Part shown: piece by piece, positions 1 through 11,739 of the stretch
Layout of the letters: each line of letters opens with the position of its first letter
Numbering within the stretch: position 1 is the stretch's first letter
Source of the DNA: Cunninghamia lanceolata
Lineage: Eukaryota; Streptophyta; Pinopsida; Cupressales; Cupressaceae
DNA length: 64,000 nt
Direction: 5' to 3'
Assembly: GCA_027924645.1 (NCBI GenBank)
Contig: BSBN01001251.1
Span: 744,001-808,000, forward strand
Translations under genes and position numbers: made by a program
The notes under the pieces: model-generated
Seen by the model: only the letters and a program-made list of their open reading frames with translations
The model's database searches: none
What the model was told of the DNA's origin: nothing

Positions 1-253
1 TATCTTTGAGCCACCTTCTAAAACTATCTTTTTGAGACCCAAATGATTAGCCATCTTAATTCCCAAAAGAAGTACTTGAGCTTCTACTTCTATATTAGTA
101 CCATCCACTATTTTAAGAACTTTAGCAAAAAGAAGGTTACCCATATGGTCTCATATTACACAACCAATACTTGAGAGACCAAGGTTACCTTTGGATGCCC
201 TGTCAAAAGTTACTTTTAGCTAGTCTAGGGGAGGAGATTTCCATCTAATCTTC
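1..253 (-). pseudogene. LINE-type RNase H (RVT_3-like) fragment
   Basis: Read on the minus strand, this stretch encodes the start of the RNase H domain found at the end of plant non-LTR retrotransposons and related RVT_3 proteins. Visible pieces in order are KVTFDRASKGN (first catalytic Asp, normally FDGAS-G-N), SSIGCVI, DHMGNLLF, and VEAQVLLLGIKMANHLGL (catalytic Glu in the E-A segment). The frame carries two stops, one before KVTF and one between GCVI and DHMGN, so it is dead. It runs off the left edge of the window. Family assignment rests on motif order; the parent element could be a LINE or a stand-alone RNase H-like gene. Confidence 0.75.
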
Positions 254-971
254 TTACAATCAATCACTTTCTTTTTGAGAATTGAACCAGTTGTAGAGGG
301 TTTTGATAATATTTTTATTTACTTTGTCTCAATTATGAAAAAATAGTTAGATTTATACAATTTGACCAACATTTACTGTTTTAGGCATAAAATTTTTGTT
401 TGATGTCAAAATGACATGATTACACTTGGATATGAATCTAGAATTAGAGAAATACCTTTCATATAAATAAATGTTAAATTTTTAATAATTTTTTCTTTCA
501 AATATTCAATCAAGCAAACTATTTTCATTCCAAATTTAACATTTTTAAAATGCAACAAAAAGTATTTGGGCTTTTTGACCAATATTTTCAAATTTGAACA
601 AACAAGAGCATTCTAATGAGGTTTTATTTTTTTAGGTGGAATGGTGAGGGGGGTTTGATAGATAAATCTCTTTTGGATTATCCATGCTTATTCATATAGA
701 TTTTTCATTTTTTTAACTTAAAAATACCTAAAGAACTATTTTCTTATAATATTTAGACCAAGGTTGTCTAATATGATAGATCTCATACAGATTCCTTCTA
801 CTCTCTATGGCATAAAAGAAAAAATTACTTACTATCACCAAATAATTTCTTTCAAAATTATACATGAAATCTAAATTAATTTTTTGGGAATTGAAATTAA
901 TCTATGAATTTAAATGATTATGCTAAATTGAAACTAATCTATGAATTGAAATGGGTATACTAAATTGAAAT
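254..971. other. A+T-rich spacer with no recognised gene
   Basis: About 720 bases of A+T-rich sequence with no coding pattern or repeat structure that I recognise. The short open frames here are low-complexity. Confidence 0.6.
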
Positions 972-1190
972 TGTTGGCAGCAGCTAGTACATAGATCAGA
1001 AACCACCACACCTGGCCACAAATGGAATGTGGAGCACAAGGCCGACTAAGCCTAGTATGAATAGACATGTTTTGTAAGGGACATGTCCCCAATATAAAAT
1101 TATGTATATAGTAACATAGAATAGAAGGAAGTAGGAGAGAGAAGAATAGAATAGGAGAGCAAAATAGAGTGCACAACTGATATTGTAATA

Positions 1191-1289
<99 letters not shown>

Positions 1290-1482
1290 ATGATTAGGAT
1301 GCTTAATTTGAATGTCTAAATTCTACATGATGAGATATATATGGTATGAAACCTCCATTTAATAATGTTTCTTACCGCAACTACTCTGGTCCTCTCATTG
1401 TCATAATCAAGATATAAATACAATACATGCAGGAGACCTAGGCTTAGAACTTCAGTCTGTGATCCCTCCTATCTTTCCAACA
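972..1482 (+). repeat. 5' LTR of the short element
   Basis: Runs from TGTTGGCAGCAGC to TTTCCAACA and matches 2341-2827 along its length except at the microsatellite. Just inside it, at 1486-1500, lies TGGTTCCATTACTAG, the expected place for a tRNA primer site; I cannot assign the tRNA. Confidence 0.85.
1195..1287. repeat. (AT)n microsatellite inside the 5' LTR
   Basis: About 93 bp of uninterrupted AT dinucleotides within the left LTR. The same place in the right LTR holds an ACAT/AT mixture instead. Confidence 0.97.
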
Positions 1483-1797
1483 CTTTGGTTCCATTACTAG
1501 ACCCTCATAAAAATAGGAAAAGAAGAAATTAGAGCATAGAAAGAATTGTGGAGTGACAAAAACTATTAAGAAGGATATTATAAACAAGACAAAAAAATTT
1601 ATAACTTGCGGTAGATTCTCCTAGGTCCTAATCTCGTGAGAGGGGGTTAGGCACCTAGGGGATGATAGATGGAAAGGGGGGATCTTGAAAAGATCCTTGA
1701 AAATATGTGACTCATCAAACTAGGCCAACTGTGGGATACATAAAAGGAATAATGAAATAGCATATCCAAAACACCCATGACAAAAGGAGATAACAAC

Positions 1798-2296
1798 AAG
1801 TTAAGGGAAATTAAGGAAAATATCCAATTAGCAAGGGAATTGAACATGGGAGAAAATAGACAAAAGCAAACACAAGAACGAAAAGAGAGGTACTACAAGA
1901 GAATTGAGGAGGTTGAAGAGATGGATGCACAAATATTATAGGTGTTTGGTAATTATGACACAATGCAGGATGTTGATGGGATAGTGAGGGCACAAATAGA
2001 AATAATACATACTCAGATCCAATAGTTGTAGGATCAAAGAGAGTAGATTAAGGACCAAACCAAACAACTGAGGGAAATAGTATGCTTAAGATTGGTACAT
2101 GTGATTGGTCTACTGGGAGATGCAAAGAAGAATGCCCAACAAATCGAAATCCCAACCAACATTCCAGAGGCTAAGGAAATAGTGATTTAGATACATAGTC
2201 AAATTTGGGTTCTACAATAAGCCAAGAATCAATGGGACACCACATTCACACAACTAAAGACAATATACAAGAACATCCTACCCAAAAACTAAGCAT
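1798..2296 (+). pseudogene. Decayed coiled-coil-like frame of the short LTR element
   Basis: One frame reads as a Lys/Glu/Gln-rich, probably helical protein, with pieces such as KLREIKENIQLARELNMGEN, ERYYKRIEEVEEMDAQ and AKEIVI. It is interrupted by stops, mostly TAG. Composition and position just upstream of the purine tract suggest a gag-like or accessory protein of the element. I do not recognise a family. Confidence 0.4.
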
Positions 2297-2327
2297 TTTG
2301 CATGTCTTGAGGACAAGACATGGTTCC

Positions 2328-2340
2328 AAAGGAGGGATGA
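2328..2340 (+). other. Polypurine tract
   Basis: AAAGGAGGGATGA lies directly against the first base of the 3' LTR, the normal site for plus-strand priming in LTR elements. Confidence 0.8.
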
Positions 2341-2827
2341 TGTTGGCAATAGCTAGTACAGAGATCAGAAGCCACCACATCTAACTGCAAATGGAATGTG
2401 GAGCACAAGGCCGACTAGGTCTAGTAGTCCTAATAGGCATGTTTTGTAAGGGACATATGTCCCGAATATAAAATTATGTATATAGTAACATAGAATAGAA
2501 GGAAGAAGGAGAGAAAAGAATAGAATAGGAGAGCATAACAAAGTCTACACATTTGATATTGTAATATCTAATATGTACATACATACATACATATATACAT
2601 ACATACATACATATACATATACATATATAAAGGATGATTGGGATGCTTAATTTGAATGTCTAAATTCTTCTTGATGAGATATATGTGGTATTAAACCTCC
2701 GCATAATAATGTTTCTTATTGCAACTACTTTGGTCCTTCTCTCACTATCATAACCGTGGTATAAATTTAGCATGTAGGACACCTGGTCTCAGATCTTTGG
2801 TTTGTTATCCCTCCTATCTTGCCAACA
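2341..2827 (+). repeat. 3' LTR of the short element
   Basis: Direct copy of 972-1482, TGTTGGCA to CCAACA, with scattered substitutions. Confidence 0.85.
2572..2629. repeat. (ACAT)n/(AT)n microsatellite inside the 3' LTR
   Basis: Mixed ACAT and AT repeats at the position where the sister LTR has pure AT. Confidence 0.9.
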
Positions 2828-4373
2828 AAAATTAATATGTGAATTAAAATGCATATGCTTAATTGAAATTAAAGTAAAAGGAAAGTTAAACTATTTCAGA
2901 TTGAATTGAATATTAATCTATTGATTCTATAATAAAAATAAATAAATTATTTGTTGTCACCAAATAATTCATTTTTTATACTTCTAGAAAGAGAACGAAG
3001 TTAAATCTAAAAAAATAGTCAAGAATGAAGTTCCTAATAACACTATGATCCACATAAATGGCACCAAAAATGATGAGGGTCATTGTAATCCTCTCCATTT
3101 AATTTATCAATCCATGGTGGTGTTTGAAAGTTGTCTACATTAGGAACCTAAAGATTTTTTTGGAAAACACTTCTTTTAATTAAATAAAAAATGAATTAAT
3201 CTAATGGTTGAAATTGAATTTACGCACTTGTTGGAAAAAAATCACACATATAGAATTCAAAAACACTTGCATAAATTAAAATTACAAAATTAAAACACAT
3301 TTCTATGAATTAAAAATGTAGAAATAAAACTAAGAAGTTGTTGCACTACAAATATAATTTAACACACATCAAAATAAATAGAAATGTTGAAAATAAAATT
3401 ATTCATAAAACTAAAGTAATATAAACAAACAAATAAATACCAAATGTTGTCCTCTTCCTCGAGATGAGTGGCTTGCTCCTCCCTTGGAATCAAATCAAGA
3501 TCATTCACCCAACTTTGTGCTCAATGCTCCATATTTTTATTGCTTCAACAAAATATTGCAATTTTTTTTCTAAAACTTTCTAAAAAAACCTTATTTTATT
3601 AGAATTGGGAGGTTTATTTATATATTGAAGATGTTCAACCAACTTACTTAATTAGTGGAAAGCATCCCACTAAAATAGGTTCACACTTATATTTCACATT
3701 CCTATGATAAACAAACAACTTTCTTTATTCTCTACATTTATCTCGCCTACTCTTATTCTAAAGAAACAAATTCTTTTTTCTCTCTAGTAGTCCTATATTA
3801 AAGGAACAAATTTCTTTATTCTCTCTACTACTCCTATGCTAAAAGAATAAATTTTTTATTCTCATGTTCCAAAATGACAACTCATCCACAACCTTTTGGA
3901 TATATTTTTATTTATTTGCTACTTTTTTTTTTCTATTTTAAATACAATACTAATTCATCTTCAACCTTCTAGGAGAAAAGGTTGGGATAATTCTGATGGA
4001 TTGGAACAAATCATGAAGTTGAAAATTTTTAGAGTTGATTGAAATGAAGCTAGAGTGCTTTAGAGTTGACTCTAGAGGTGATTTTTTAATAAGCTAGAAT
4101 AGTCCAACACGAACTAAAATAAGGCTAGACTACTTTGAGGCTGATTCTACATCATTTTTAAAACATATTGCATGTTATTTTCTAAGAAATATTAGAAAAT
4201 GTTATCAATTAGATTGCAGTACACTTCTAAGAAGTAAACCAATATATATTCTATAATCTATTTTAAATAAGCTATCAATTCTTAAAACTACATTTAGATC
4301 CACTTTTAATTCATATTTTCAGGATAGAACAAAGATTATTTTATTAATTTAGAGGAGACATTTCTGGTCTCAT
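2828..4373. other. A+T-rich spacer with no recognised gene
   Basis: Long A+T-rich stretch. On the minus strand near 3440-3535 a short frame contains NDLDLIPREEQATHLEEED, which could be the end of an exon, but there is no supporting context. Otherwise nothing is recognised. Confidence 0.5.
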
Positions 4374-4580
4374 TAGCTACAATAATCCTAGGGATTTGAG
4401 AGTTCCCCTTTTGTACTTTGACACACATCAAATTTATATAAAAATGTCTTAATATCTTGCTTAAGACCATCCTAGAAGAAATTTTGCTTCACCCACTCAT
4501 AGGTCTTCAAGAAATCTAAGTGTCCTATAGTAGGGGAGTAGTGCAATTCCATTAGTATTGGAGGCTTTACCTCTAAGTTG
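4374..4580 (-). pseudogene. Ty3/gypsy integrase zinc-binding fragment
   Basis: On the minus strand the frame gives GHLDFLKTYEWVKQNFF, then DGLKQDIKTFLYKFDVCQ and STKGELSNP. This matches the HHCC zinc-binding region and linker of Ty3/gypsy integrases (G-H-x-G-xx-K-T, then D-I-xx-F and C-xx-C-Q-xx-K). The first Cys of the C-xx-C pair is Phe, the expected Trp before DGLKQ is a stop, and no core domain follows. An isolated dead fragment. Confidence 0.75.
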
Positions 4581-4897
4581 GGGGATAAATAAATCTAATC
4601 ATGATAGGTAAGGATTTAACCTATCTAATGGAAACTTAACATTGAACTTGGGTAAGTGCAAAGAGTTGAGGGACCAAAAAGTCGCCACATGACTTTTTGG
4701 TCCCATACAAGGCAAAACGCGAGTGCATTATAACGTGCTCATGTTTTAACCTGTCAAAACTCAAAATAAAAACCAAAAAATAGAACAGGTCGCAACTCAT
4801 TTATTCATTTTGGCAAGCAAATTTTAGGTTTCACAGCGCGAGCACATTATAAGAAGAAGGGTTCAAGCATTTTCTAAGTGCAATCAACATTTTCACC

Positions 4898-6960
4898 ATG
4901 CCACCTCACCAATCTTGCTCCCAAGGATGTCGTGAACGAAGTGTAGAGGGTGTAGCAGTTGAACAAGGTAGGGTTTGATGGTTTTTTGTGAATTTGAAAA
5001 GAAAATTTTGATTTTGCAATGTTTGATTGGATTCTTATGTTGAATTTTTAGTCAATGAGGCACCACAAAACACTAATCTAGCAGAGGAGGCTCAAAACAA
5101 CCCCCAAAACCATCAAAACCCTCAAAACCCCCCACCTTCACATCCTCACCATGAAAGAGACACATAAGAAAACTATTTAGGGCAAATTGAAGAAAATAAA
5201 AAACATCTTGAAACCCTAATTGAAACGTTAAATAGTCCAAGTGCAAGTATTGATCATAGGAGAACCCTTGCCAAGTCATTAGAGGTGATTGTTTCTCACA
5301 TTGAATCAGTGACAAACCAAATCACCAAATGGAATGACTATAAGGAGAGGATTCAAAAATACTATGCTGACAAATTATCTTACAAACAAGTGAAGGACAA
5401 AAAAATTGCAAAATCTACATTATGTTCACAATTTATCAATCCTAAAACTAGCCAAACACTAGAAGAGACTTGCAAACGGTTCCCAATTCATTGGTGTGTG
5501 AATGAAGATATATCCCAAAACTTTTGGTATAATGGTACATGTTGTTTGATGAGTGTTCTTGTAATAACAATGAGGTGCCACAATATTTCTTGAGGAAACT
5601 CTATTGTTAGTTCGTCCTCAAGGAGATTCCTAATTACTTCGACATTTAAGAGTTACAAGGTAGAGGTGGTGGCTCTGCCCAAGATAGAGAGGGGGCACAT
5701 CAAGACCAAAACTATGTACCTAGACCTCTCATTAGGCTAGCACATGTCTCACTCCCTTCAACTTTGAAGGAGAGTGTTGAGGTGGAGACACTGCATTCAT
5801 TGAGTTCTCTGACCCAATCTCTAGCACAACACAACGATGATCTCACCCAAGCTGATGAGGGTGAGAGCAATAGGTATTTTTTGTCCCCACATCTTTGAAT
5901 TCATGTGGTAACTTGTGTGATTATGGGACGCATGACTCTCGCTAGGATGCTTCGATGCAGGGGCAGTAACTAGTGATGGACACATCCATATTAGATGATA
6001 TTGTTCTCATAGATGACCTCTTACAACATACATTTGGTATTGACTCCCAAGTAATTTTATACAACGTTAATTTTGATATAATATATTTGTATTTGAAATT
6101 TTTAATTAATTTTATATGACTATCTATATTATAATATAAAATAATGTAATTGTCTACACTATGAAATTCCAAGATCAAAGTCTTCATCCTTCATCTATTA
6201 GTCATCCAGTGCAGGGTTATGAGAGGAGGTCAAGTCAACAGGTATGTAATTTATCACATGATTGTAAATATAGTACATATATCAATGGTAATCTTATTTA
6301 GTGACAATTTGCTAATCAACATGGAGCTTCACCAGTATTTCCATGATTTCCTTGGTCCCCTGGACACAGAACCACTTTCACGGAGGTAAATTTAACCATT
6401 TGTAATCATTATGCATTTAAATAATGTTATGTATATTTATTTTTGTCAAATAACCTTGAACTCAATTTTTAGATGTTGAATATGGAGACTCCTCCTCATC
6501 TTCATTAGTTAGCAGAGGCAAGCATTGTTGCAGCTGTGTTGTCTGCAAATCCTTTGACCGAGGTATGAGCCAATAACATGTAAATGTCATTTTGTATTTC
6601 TTGTTTTATCTCATGTCATTTGATGTACATAAATAATATTCATGTTTACTCAATTTTGCTTCTTGATGCTTCTCACAGGAGGTCACAACTCCAACCCATC
6701 CAGCTACAAATGAAGAGAGACAAAAAATGATCAAGAGGGGTCATCAGTTAGCGGAAAGTGATTGATTACATATGTGATGTTATATATTTCATGTTTTCTA
6801 TATTAATGTGCATATTGTTTGATTGTATTAACAGGTGGAGTTGCAAAAATCTCTATCGAGGAGGTCTAGTTAATGAGAGAGAGAGAGGATGAGTTACTAA
6901 TTGACTCTCCATCTTCACGGACAAGCGAGGGCCACCGATTATTTGATAGCAATTCATAGG
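4898..6960 (+). pseudogene. Decayed multi-exon gene, function unknown
   Basis: An ATG at 4898 opens MPPHQSCSQGCRERSVEG; the reading meets a GT donor at 4968, and an AG acceptor at 5050-5051 restores frame into VNEAPQNTNLAEEAQNNPQ. After a Pro/Gln/Asn/His-rich stretch and one TAA, the frame stays open through ETLIETLNSPSASIDHRRTL, HIESVTNQITKWNDYKERI and CKRFPIHWCVNEDISQNFWY (to 5593). A frame change follows, with RPLIRLAHVSLPSTLKESVE. Further short exon-like blocks each end at a GTA donor: near 5950-6050 (DTSILDDIVLIDDLLQHTFG), 6174-6240, 6310-6385, 6475-6562 (LAEASIVAAVLSANPLTE), 6680-6760 (EVTTPTHPATNEERQKMIKR) and 6835-6870. The Pro/Gln-rich, many-exon make-up suits a regulatory-type plant gene or a transposon accessory gene. 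I do not recognise the family. Stops and a frameshift make it inactive as read. Confidence 0.5.
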
Positions 6961-7168
6961 AAACTACATTTTGGGACATTTTTTTGTATGCCTAGATGGC
7001 TTTGTATACATACTTTTGTATGTTCCTGATGTATATCTTTGTATATGCCTATATGACTTTGTTTGTACATGCCTATATGACTTTATATATAGACTAGATG
7101 TTATGTTCATGACATTATGTATATGATAGTTTACATTAATATAATATGATGATCAATTATGGTTATAG

Positions 7169-9061
7169 GAATTTGGTTTTACACGTGCCAATTGCATTTT
7201 CTTGAAATTTTATAAATCCTTTTCAAAAAATTCATTTTGTGCATATCTTGCAATCATTGCATTCCATGAGACTATGCATTTCTTTGAGGCATCATGTCAA
7301 ACAGTTCACACACCTTGTCTATGCTTCCACACTTTACATACATGTCTACAAGGGTAGCTACAAACACAACATGTGACAAAATTCCTATATCCTTTATGCT
7401 TTGATGGTTGTCCACACCCTGTTCTGAAGATCCCATTCTAGCATAGGTAAAGAGGATGTTGGATAAGGTTTTGGAATTTTGTTTTACATGTGCCAATTGC
7501 ATTTGCTTGAAAGTTTCTAAAGCCCTTTTGAAAAAATCTATTTTCTGCATATCTTGCAATCATTGCATTCCATGAGACAATGAGGCATCATGTCGAATAG
7601 TTCATGTGCCTTTTCTATGCTTCCACACTTTGCATCATGTCTCCTAGGGCAGTTGCAACTACAATGTATGTCAAAATTTCCATATCCTTTATGCTTTGAT
7701 GGATGTCCATACCCTATTCCGAAGATCCCATATGGGCATAGATAAGGAGGATGCTACATAAGGTTTTGGAATTTGCCTTTACACCCACCAATTGTATTTT
7801 CTTGAAAGTTTCTAAAGCCTTGTTGAAGAAATCCATTTTGTGCATATATCTTGCAATCATTGCATTCCATGAGATAGCATTTCTTTTAGGCATCATGTCA
7901 AATAGTTCACCTGCCTTGTCTATGCTTCGTCACTTTGCATACATGTCTCATAGGACAGTTGCAAATACAACATCTGATGAAATTCCCATATCCTTTATGC
8001 TTTGATGGATGTCCATAGCCTATTCTGAAGATCTCATATGGGCATAGACAAGGAGGATGCTGGCTAAGGTTGTGGAATTTGGCTTTACACCCACCAATTG
8101 CATTTGCTTGAAAGTTTCTAAAGACTTTTTGAAAAAATACATTTTGTGTATATATCTTGAAATCATTGCATTCCATGAGACAACAATTCTTTGAGGCATC
8201 ATATCAAACAGTTCACCTGCCTTGTCTATGCTTCATCACTTTGCATACATGTCTCATAGGGCAATTGCAACTACAACATCTGATGAAATTCCCATATCCT
8301 TTATGATTTGATGGATGTCCATACCATGTTCCAAATATCCCATATGGGCATAGACAAGGAGGATGTTTGCTAAGGTTGTGGAATTTGGCTTTACACCCAC
8401 CAATTGCATTTGCTTGAAAGTTTCTAAAGCCTTTTTGAAAAAATACATTTTGTGCATATCTTGCAATCATTGCATTCCATGGGACAACATTTCTTTGAGG
8501 CATGATGTTAAATAGTTCATGTGCCTTGTCTATGCTTCCATACTTTGCATACATGTATCCTAGGACAGCTACAACTACAACATCTGTCAAAATTCCCATA
8601 TCCTTTATGCTTTGATGGATGTCCATACCCTGTTCCGAAGATCCCATATGGGCATAGATAAGGAAGATGTTGGATAAGGTTGTGGAATTTGTATTTACAC
8701 CCACCAATTGCATTTACTTGAAAGTTTCTAAAGCCTTTTTGAAAAAATCCATTTTGTGCATATATCTTGTAATCATTGCATTCTATGAGATAGCATTTCT
8801 TTGAGGCATCATGTCAAACTGTTCACCTGTCTCGTCTATGCTTCATCAATTTGCATACATGTCTCATAGGGCAGTTACAACTACAACATCTGATGAAATT
8901 GTCATATCCTTTATATTTTGATGGATGTCCATACCCTATTCTGAAGATCCCATATGGGCATAGACAAGGAGGATGCTGGCTAAGGTTGTGGAATTTGGAT
9001 TTACACCCGCCAATTGCATTTGCTTGAAAGTTTCTAAAGCCTTTTTGAAAAAATCCATTTT
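7169..9061 (-). pseudogene. PLS-class PPR gene remnant, distal part (tandem 306-bp units)
   Basis: Pentatricopeptide proteins bind organellar RNA; PLS-class members are often RNA editing factors. On the minus strand each unit encodes the same triplet: a P-type stretch (ISWNAMIARYMHKM...KALETFKQMQL), an L-type stretch (TLxxILxxYAHMGSSEQGMD) and an S-type stretch (KCGSIDKAHELFDMMPQRN). The landmark ATTCCATGAG recurs at 7261, 7567, 7864, 8170, 8474 and 8780, spacings 306, 297, 306, 304 and 306. A PLS triplet is about 102 residues, so the unit equals one triplet. Frames are broken by small indels and stops in nearly every unit. The array continues at 20377-20661 across the retrotransposon. No targeting peptide or E/DYW domain is visible. 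Confidence 0.9.
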
Positions 9062-9903
9062 TGGTGCAGTCACAATTAGGAGGGTCCATAGAGTGAACTA
9101 TCTAGGCCATGCAACAAGAATAAACACAACGGAAGAAACTCAAATTTAGAATGTAAATGCAGATTCAGATACTTAATATAATATTTACTTCAAATGTAGA
9201 TATATAGGCAAAATGCGGGCTTACAAATTAGGGCTCATAGGTTTGATTACAAAATAGAAAGCTATTACATTGAAGTGCCTTGTCCAAAAGAATTCAAAAA
9301 TTATATAACAACTTCTAATCATGAACTCCTTTCCTACAAATCTATTACATGATTATATATAATCTTCGGATCACAAGAATCCTCTACGTCGGCCAAGAGA
9401 GATTACAAACTCCAATGAAAGAGATGTAACTTGTAGCAACAAATAGGTTGACCCAAAACATATGGAAATCCTCTGCAAGTGAATGAATCAAGGTGCAGAT
9501 CTCAGGGAAGGTCAACCATGTTCCAAAGTACCTTGAATAATGTGTCATTTAGCTCCGCAAGTCATGGAAGTGCTCCACAAGCCTTGTCCTTCAGCTGGCT
9601 ATCTGAGACTATCTGAATGCTCTATTTTTAGAAATAATTGATCTTTTGATAGAAATATATTTCTGAAAACTGATCTAAATGATCTAAATTTTGGATATGA
9701 TGTGCATGATGATGTCTAGATGCTAAGTCCTACTCTGGAAGTTCTAAAATGCAAACACGGCAAAATGTGGTACACAATGCTGGAACTGCTACTGGAAGGA
9801 CTTAACTGAACTGAAATGAACTAGAAAATGAAAGAAAACAAAAGAATGCAAATATTTTAGGTTGATGCAAGATTTCTCTGCAACCTGGGATGCTCCTGCA
9901 TCA
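9062..9903 (-). repeat. 3' LTR of the chromovirus
   Basis: TGGTGCAGTCAC... to ...CCTGCATCA on the plus strand; direct copy of 19541-20376 with many substitutions. Confidence 0.9.
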
Positions 9904-10321
9904 GACACCTGGGGTTGCTAAAAAAGTGAGTCCCTCACTTTTCTGGGGCTAGAGGAAAACCAAGATGGTCCACCTCAGCCTGAGAAATCTATGATGAATC
10001 TTCTTCTAGGATGCCTTTCCACCTTACCAAATATTCCTTGTATTGCTTTCCTTTGGTACTACGTCCAACTCTTTTATCTAAGATGTCTTCAATCTGTTCC
10101 AGTGCTTGCTGTGGTAACTACTTCTTCAAGTCTTCTTCAATGCTGGCATTGATTTCTCCTTCATGATACTAATATAGGTCTGCAATGTTGAAAATAAGTG
10201 ATATACCCAATGTCTCCGGTAGCTCCACTTCAAATGCATTTCTTGAATCAAACTTTCTAAGTATCCTACATGGTCCAAACTTCTTCATATTCAACTTGTT
10301 ATATGTACCTATTGGAAATCT
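9904..10321 (-). pseudogene. Integrase C-terminus and chromodomain of the chromovirus
   Basis: Continues the integrase frame from 15142-15146 across the nested insertion: the codons for Arg-Phe at the break join exactly. It reads RFPIGTYNKLNMKKFGPCRI and VELPETLGISLIFNIADLY, the GPY/F-type end of the integrase. Next come QIEDILDKRVGRSTKG and KQYKEYLVRWKG, then EEDSS-stop-ISQAEVDHLGF. That second part has the Tyr...W-K-G and E-x-S-W layout of a chromodomain, which in chromoviruses guides integration to marked chromatin. The expected second aromatic Trp is a TAG stop; further stops follow LY and LKK. Confidence 0.85.
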
Positions 10322-10399
10322 TGTCATGCCCGCATTTCCCATGCGGTCACGACACACAACACACATGTCATGTCCACATTTGCCATGTGGTCATGACAC
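10322..10399. repeat. Two tandem hairpin units at the left tip of the insertion
   Basis: Two 34-bp units (10322-10355 and 10366-10399) separated by 10 bp. Each folds on itself: TGTCATG-x-CCxCAT, a 5-base loop, ATGxGG-x-CAxGACA. The second has perfect 7+6-bp arms around one T-T mismatch. Most differences between the units are CG in one and TG or CA in the other. Confidence 0.9.
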
Positions 10400-11739
10400 G
10401 AACTACAAAAAATTTCCTACCTATCCCTAGGAACCCCCTCGTACGCGTCTGCATGCTTGGTGGCATTACGCATAAGGCATAAACATGTCAACATAACCGT
10501 GAAGGTGATGGTCGTCTAGGGGGTATGCGACACGTAGTGTGTCGCTTCTAGGGTTAGACTGATTTAAATCTGAACCCCTAGTTTCCTAGGTGAAGATGAT
10601 TCTGCCAACAACGCACCCTAATTTAACTTAAGCCGAAAAGAATTTGCAAAGTGATAAGTGAATGATGGCAAGATGGATGCGTGATTGAAGTGGGATGATG
10701 GAAAGAAAATTATAAAAATAATGCAAAATTAAAACCCTAGGAATCTAGGAAAAATTCGACAGCATAACGCGTTTTCATTCAATGCAAAATAAATTTTAAA
10801 ATAAATCACCAATAGGGAAAATAAATAAAATTTAAGAATAAAAATTAAATTAAAACTTAAGAACAAAATCAACGATATAAAGTAAAATAGTAAAATTAAA
10901 TTAAACGACAAGACATCAAATAATTCCAACAGAAAAAAAAATCGAGTCCATTATTAAATATAATTTTGGTGTTATATTTAATAACTTACTCAAAAATTTA
11001 CTCGAAGAGGAAGGAGAGTTTAAATAACTCTACCCGTAAAATAATGATAAAATAGATAGTAAATAAAAGGGTCAAAATCCCGCTAGGGAGGAATAAAAAT
11101 TAATGTCCCAACTAAGATAAATCTAAATCAAGGGAAATAAAAATTCTTCCCAAATTGAATAAAATTTATCCCCAAGATAAAATAATTTTACAAAGCAATT
11201 AATTCAAATTGCAAGACCCATTGAATTTTTTTTTAAAACAAGGATAAATAAAACTCCTAAGGGGAAATGGACAAAAGCAAAAGAAACAATTTTAAAAGAA
11301 AAGAGAAATAAAACCCTCTCCTCACATAACCCTCACAATAAAAGAATTCCTCACAAATTAAAATAGGAAAAGCCCTAAGTCAATTAAAAATTGTTTTCTA
11401 TCTACAAGTTGCCCTAGTTTCATATTAACACTTAGTTGTTATTTTCCTTGTTGCCCTAAATGCCCAAATAGAATATGTTATCACATAGGAACCCTAAATT
11501 TCCTTATTTGTTTTGTTTTGTTTTTTTGTCTCTTTTTGTCCATGTTTATGTGCAGATTAAGGTTTGGAGGCCACAATGGAAGCCATGGAATTTCTGGAGG
11601 TATCCACAACTGAAATAATGTTGAATAAGATGTATATTATTATTGTATTTTTTTTTGTTTTCTCTTTTTTTTTTTTTCTGCTTGAGGGAGATTGATCTAC
11701 AAATATGTTTGATGGTTTAAAATCGCAGGAGGTCAAAGA
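10400..11739. other. A+T-rich part of the 4.8-kb insertion
   Basis: Non-coding, with A-rich runs on the plus strand. No gene recognised. Confidence 0.6.

Larger units (their letters stand above)
972..2827 (+). mobile_element. Short LTR retrotransposon without pol (non-autonomous)
   Basis: Two direct repeats, each beginning TGTTGGCA and ending CCAACA, bound an 858-bp internal region. The 5-bp flanks are GAAAT on the left and AAAAT on the right, an almost perfect target duplication. A purine tract AAAGGAGGGATGA abuts the right repeat, which fixes the plus orientation. No protease, reverse transcriptase or integrase can be seen. The internal region carries only a decayed, charged, coiled-coil-like frame. 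A LARD-like or internally deleted element is the best reading. Confidence 0.85.

Noticed and set aside
7169..9061. Functional PPR gene
   Set aside because: Nearly every unit has a stop or frameshift, the array is split by an 11-kb insertion, and no start or C-terminal E/DYW domain is seen.
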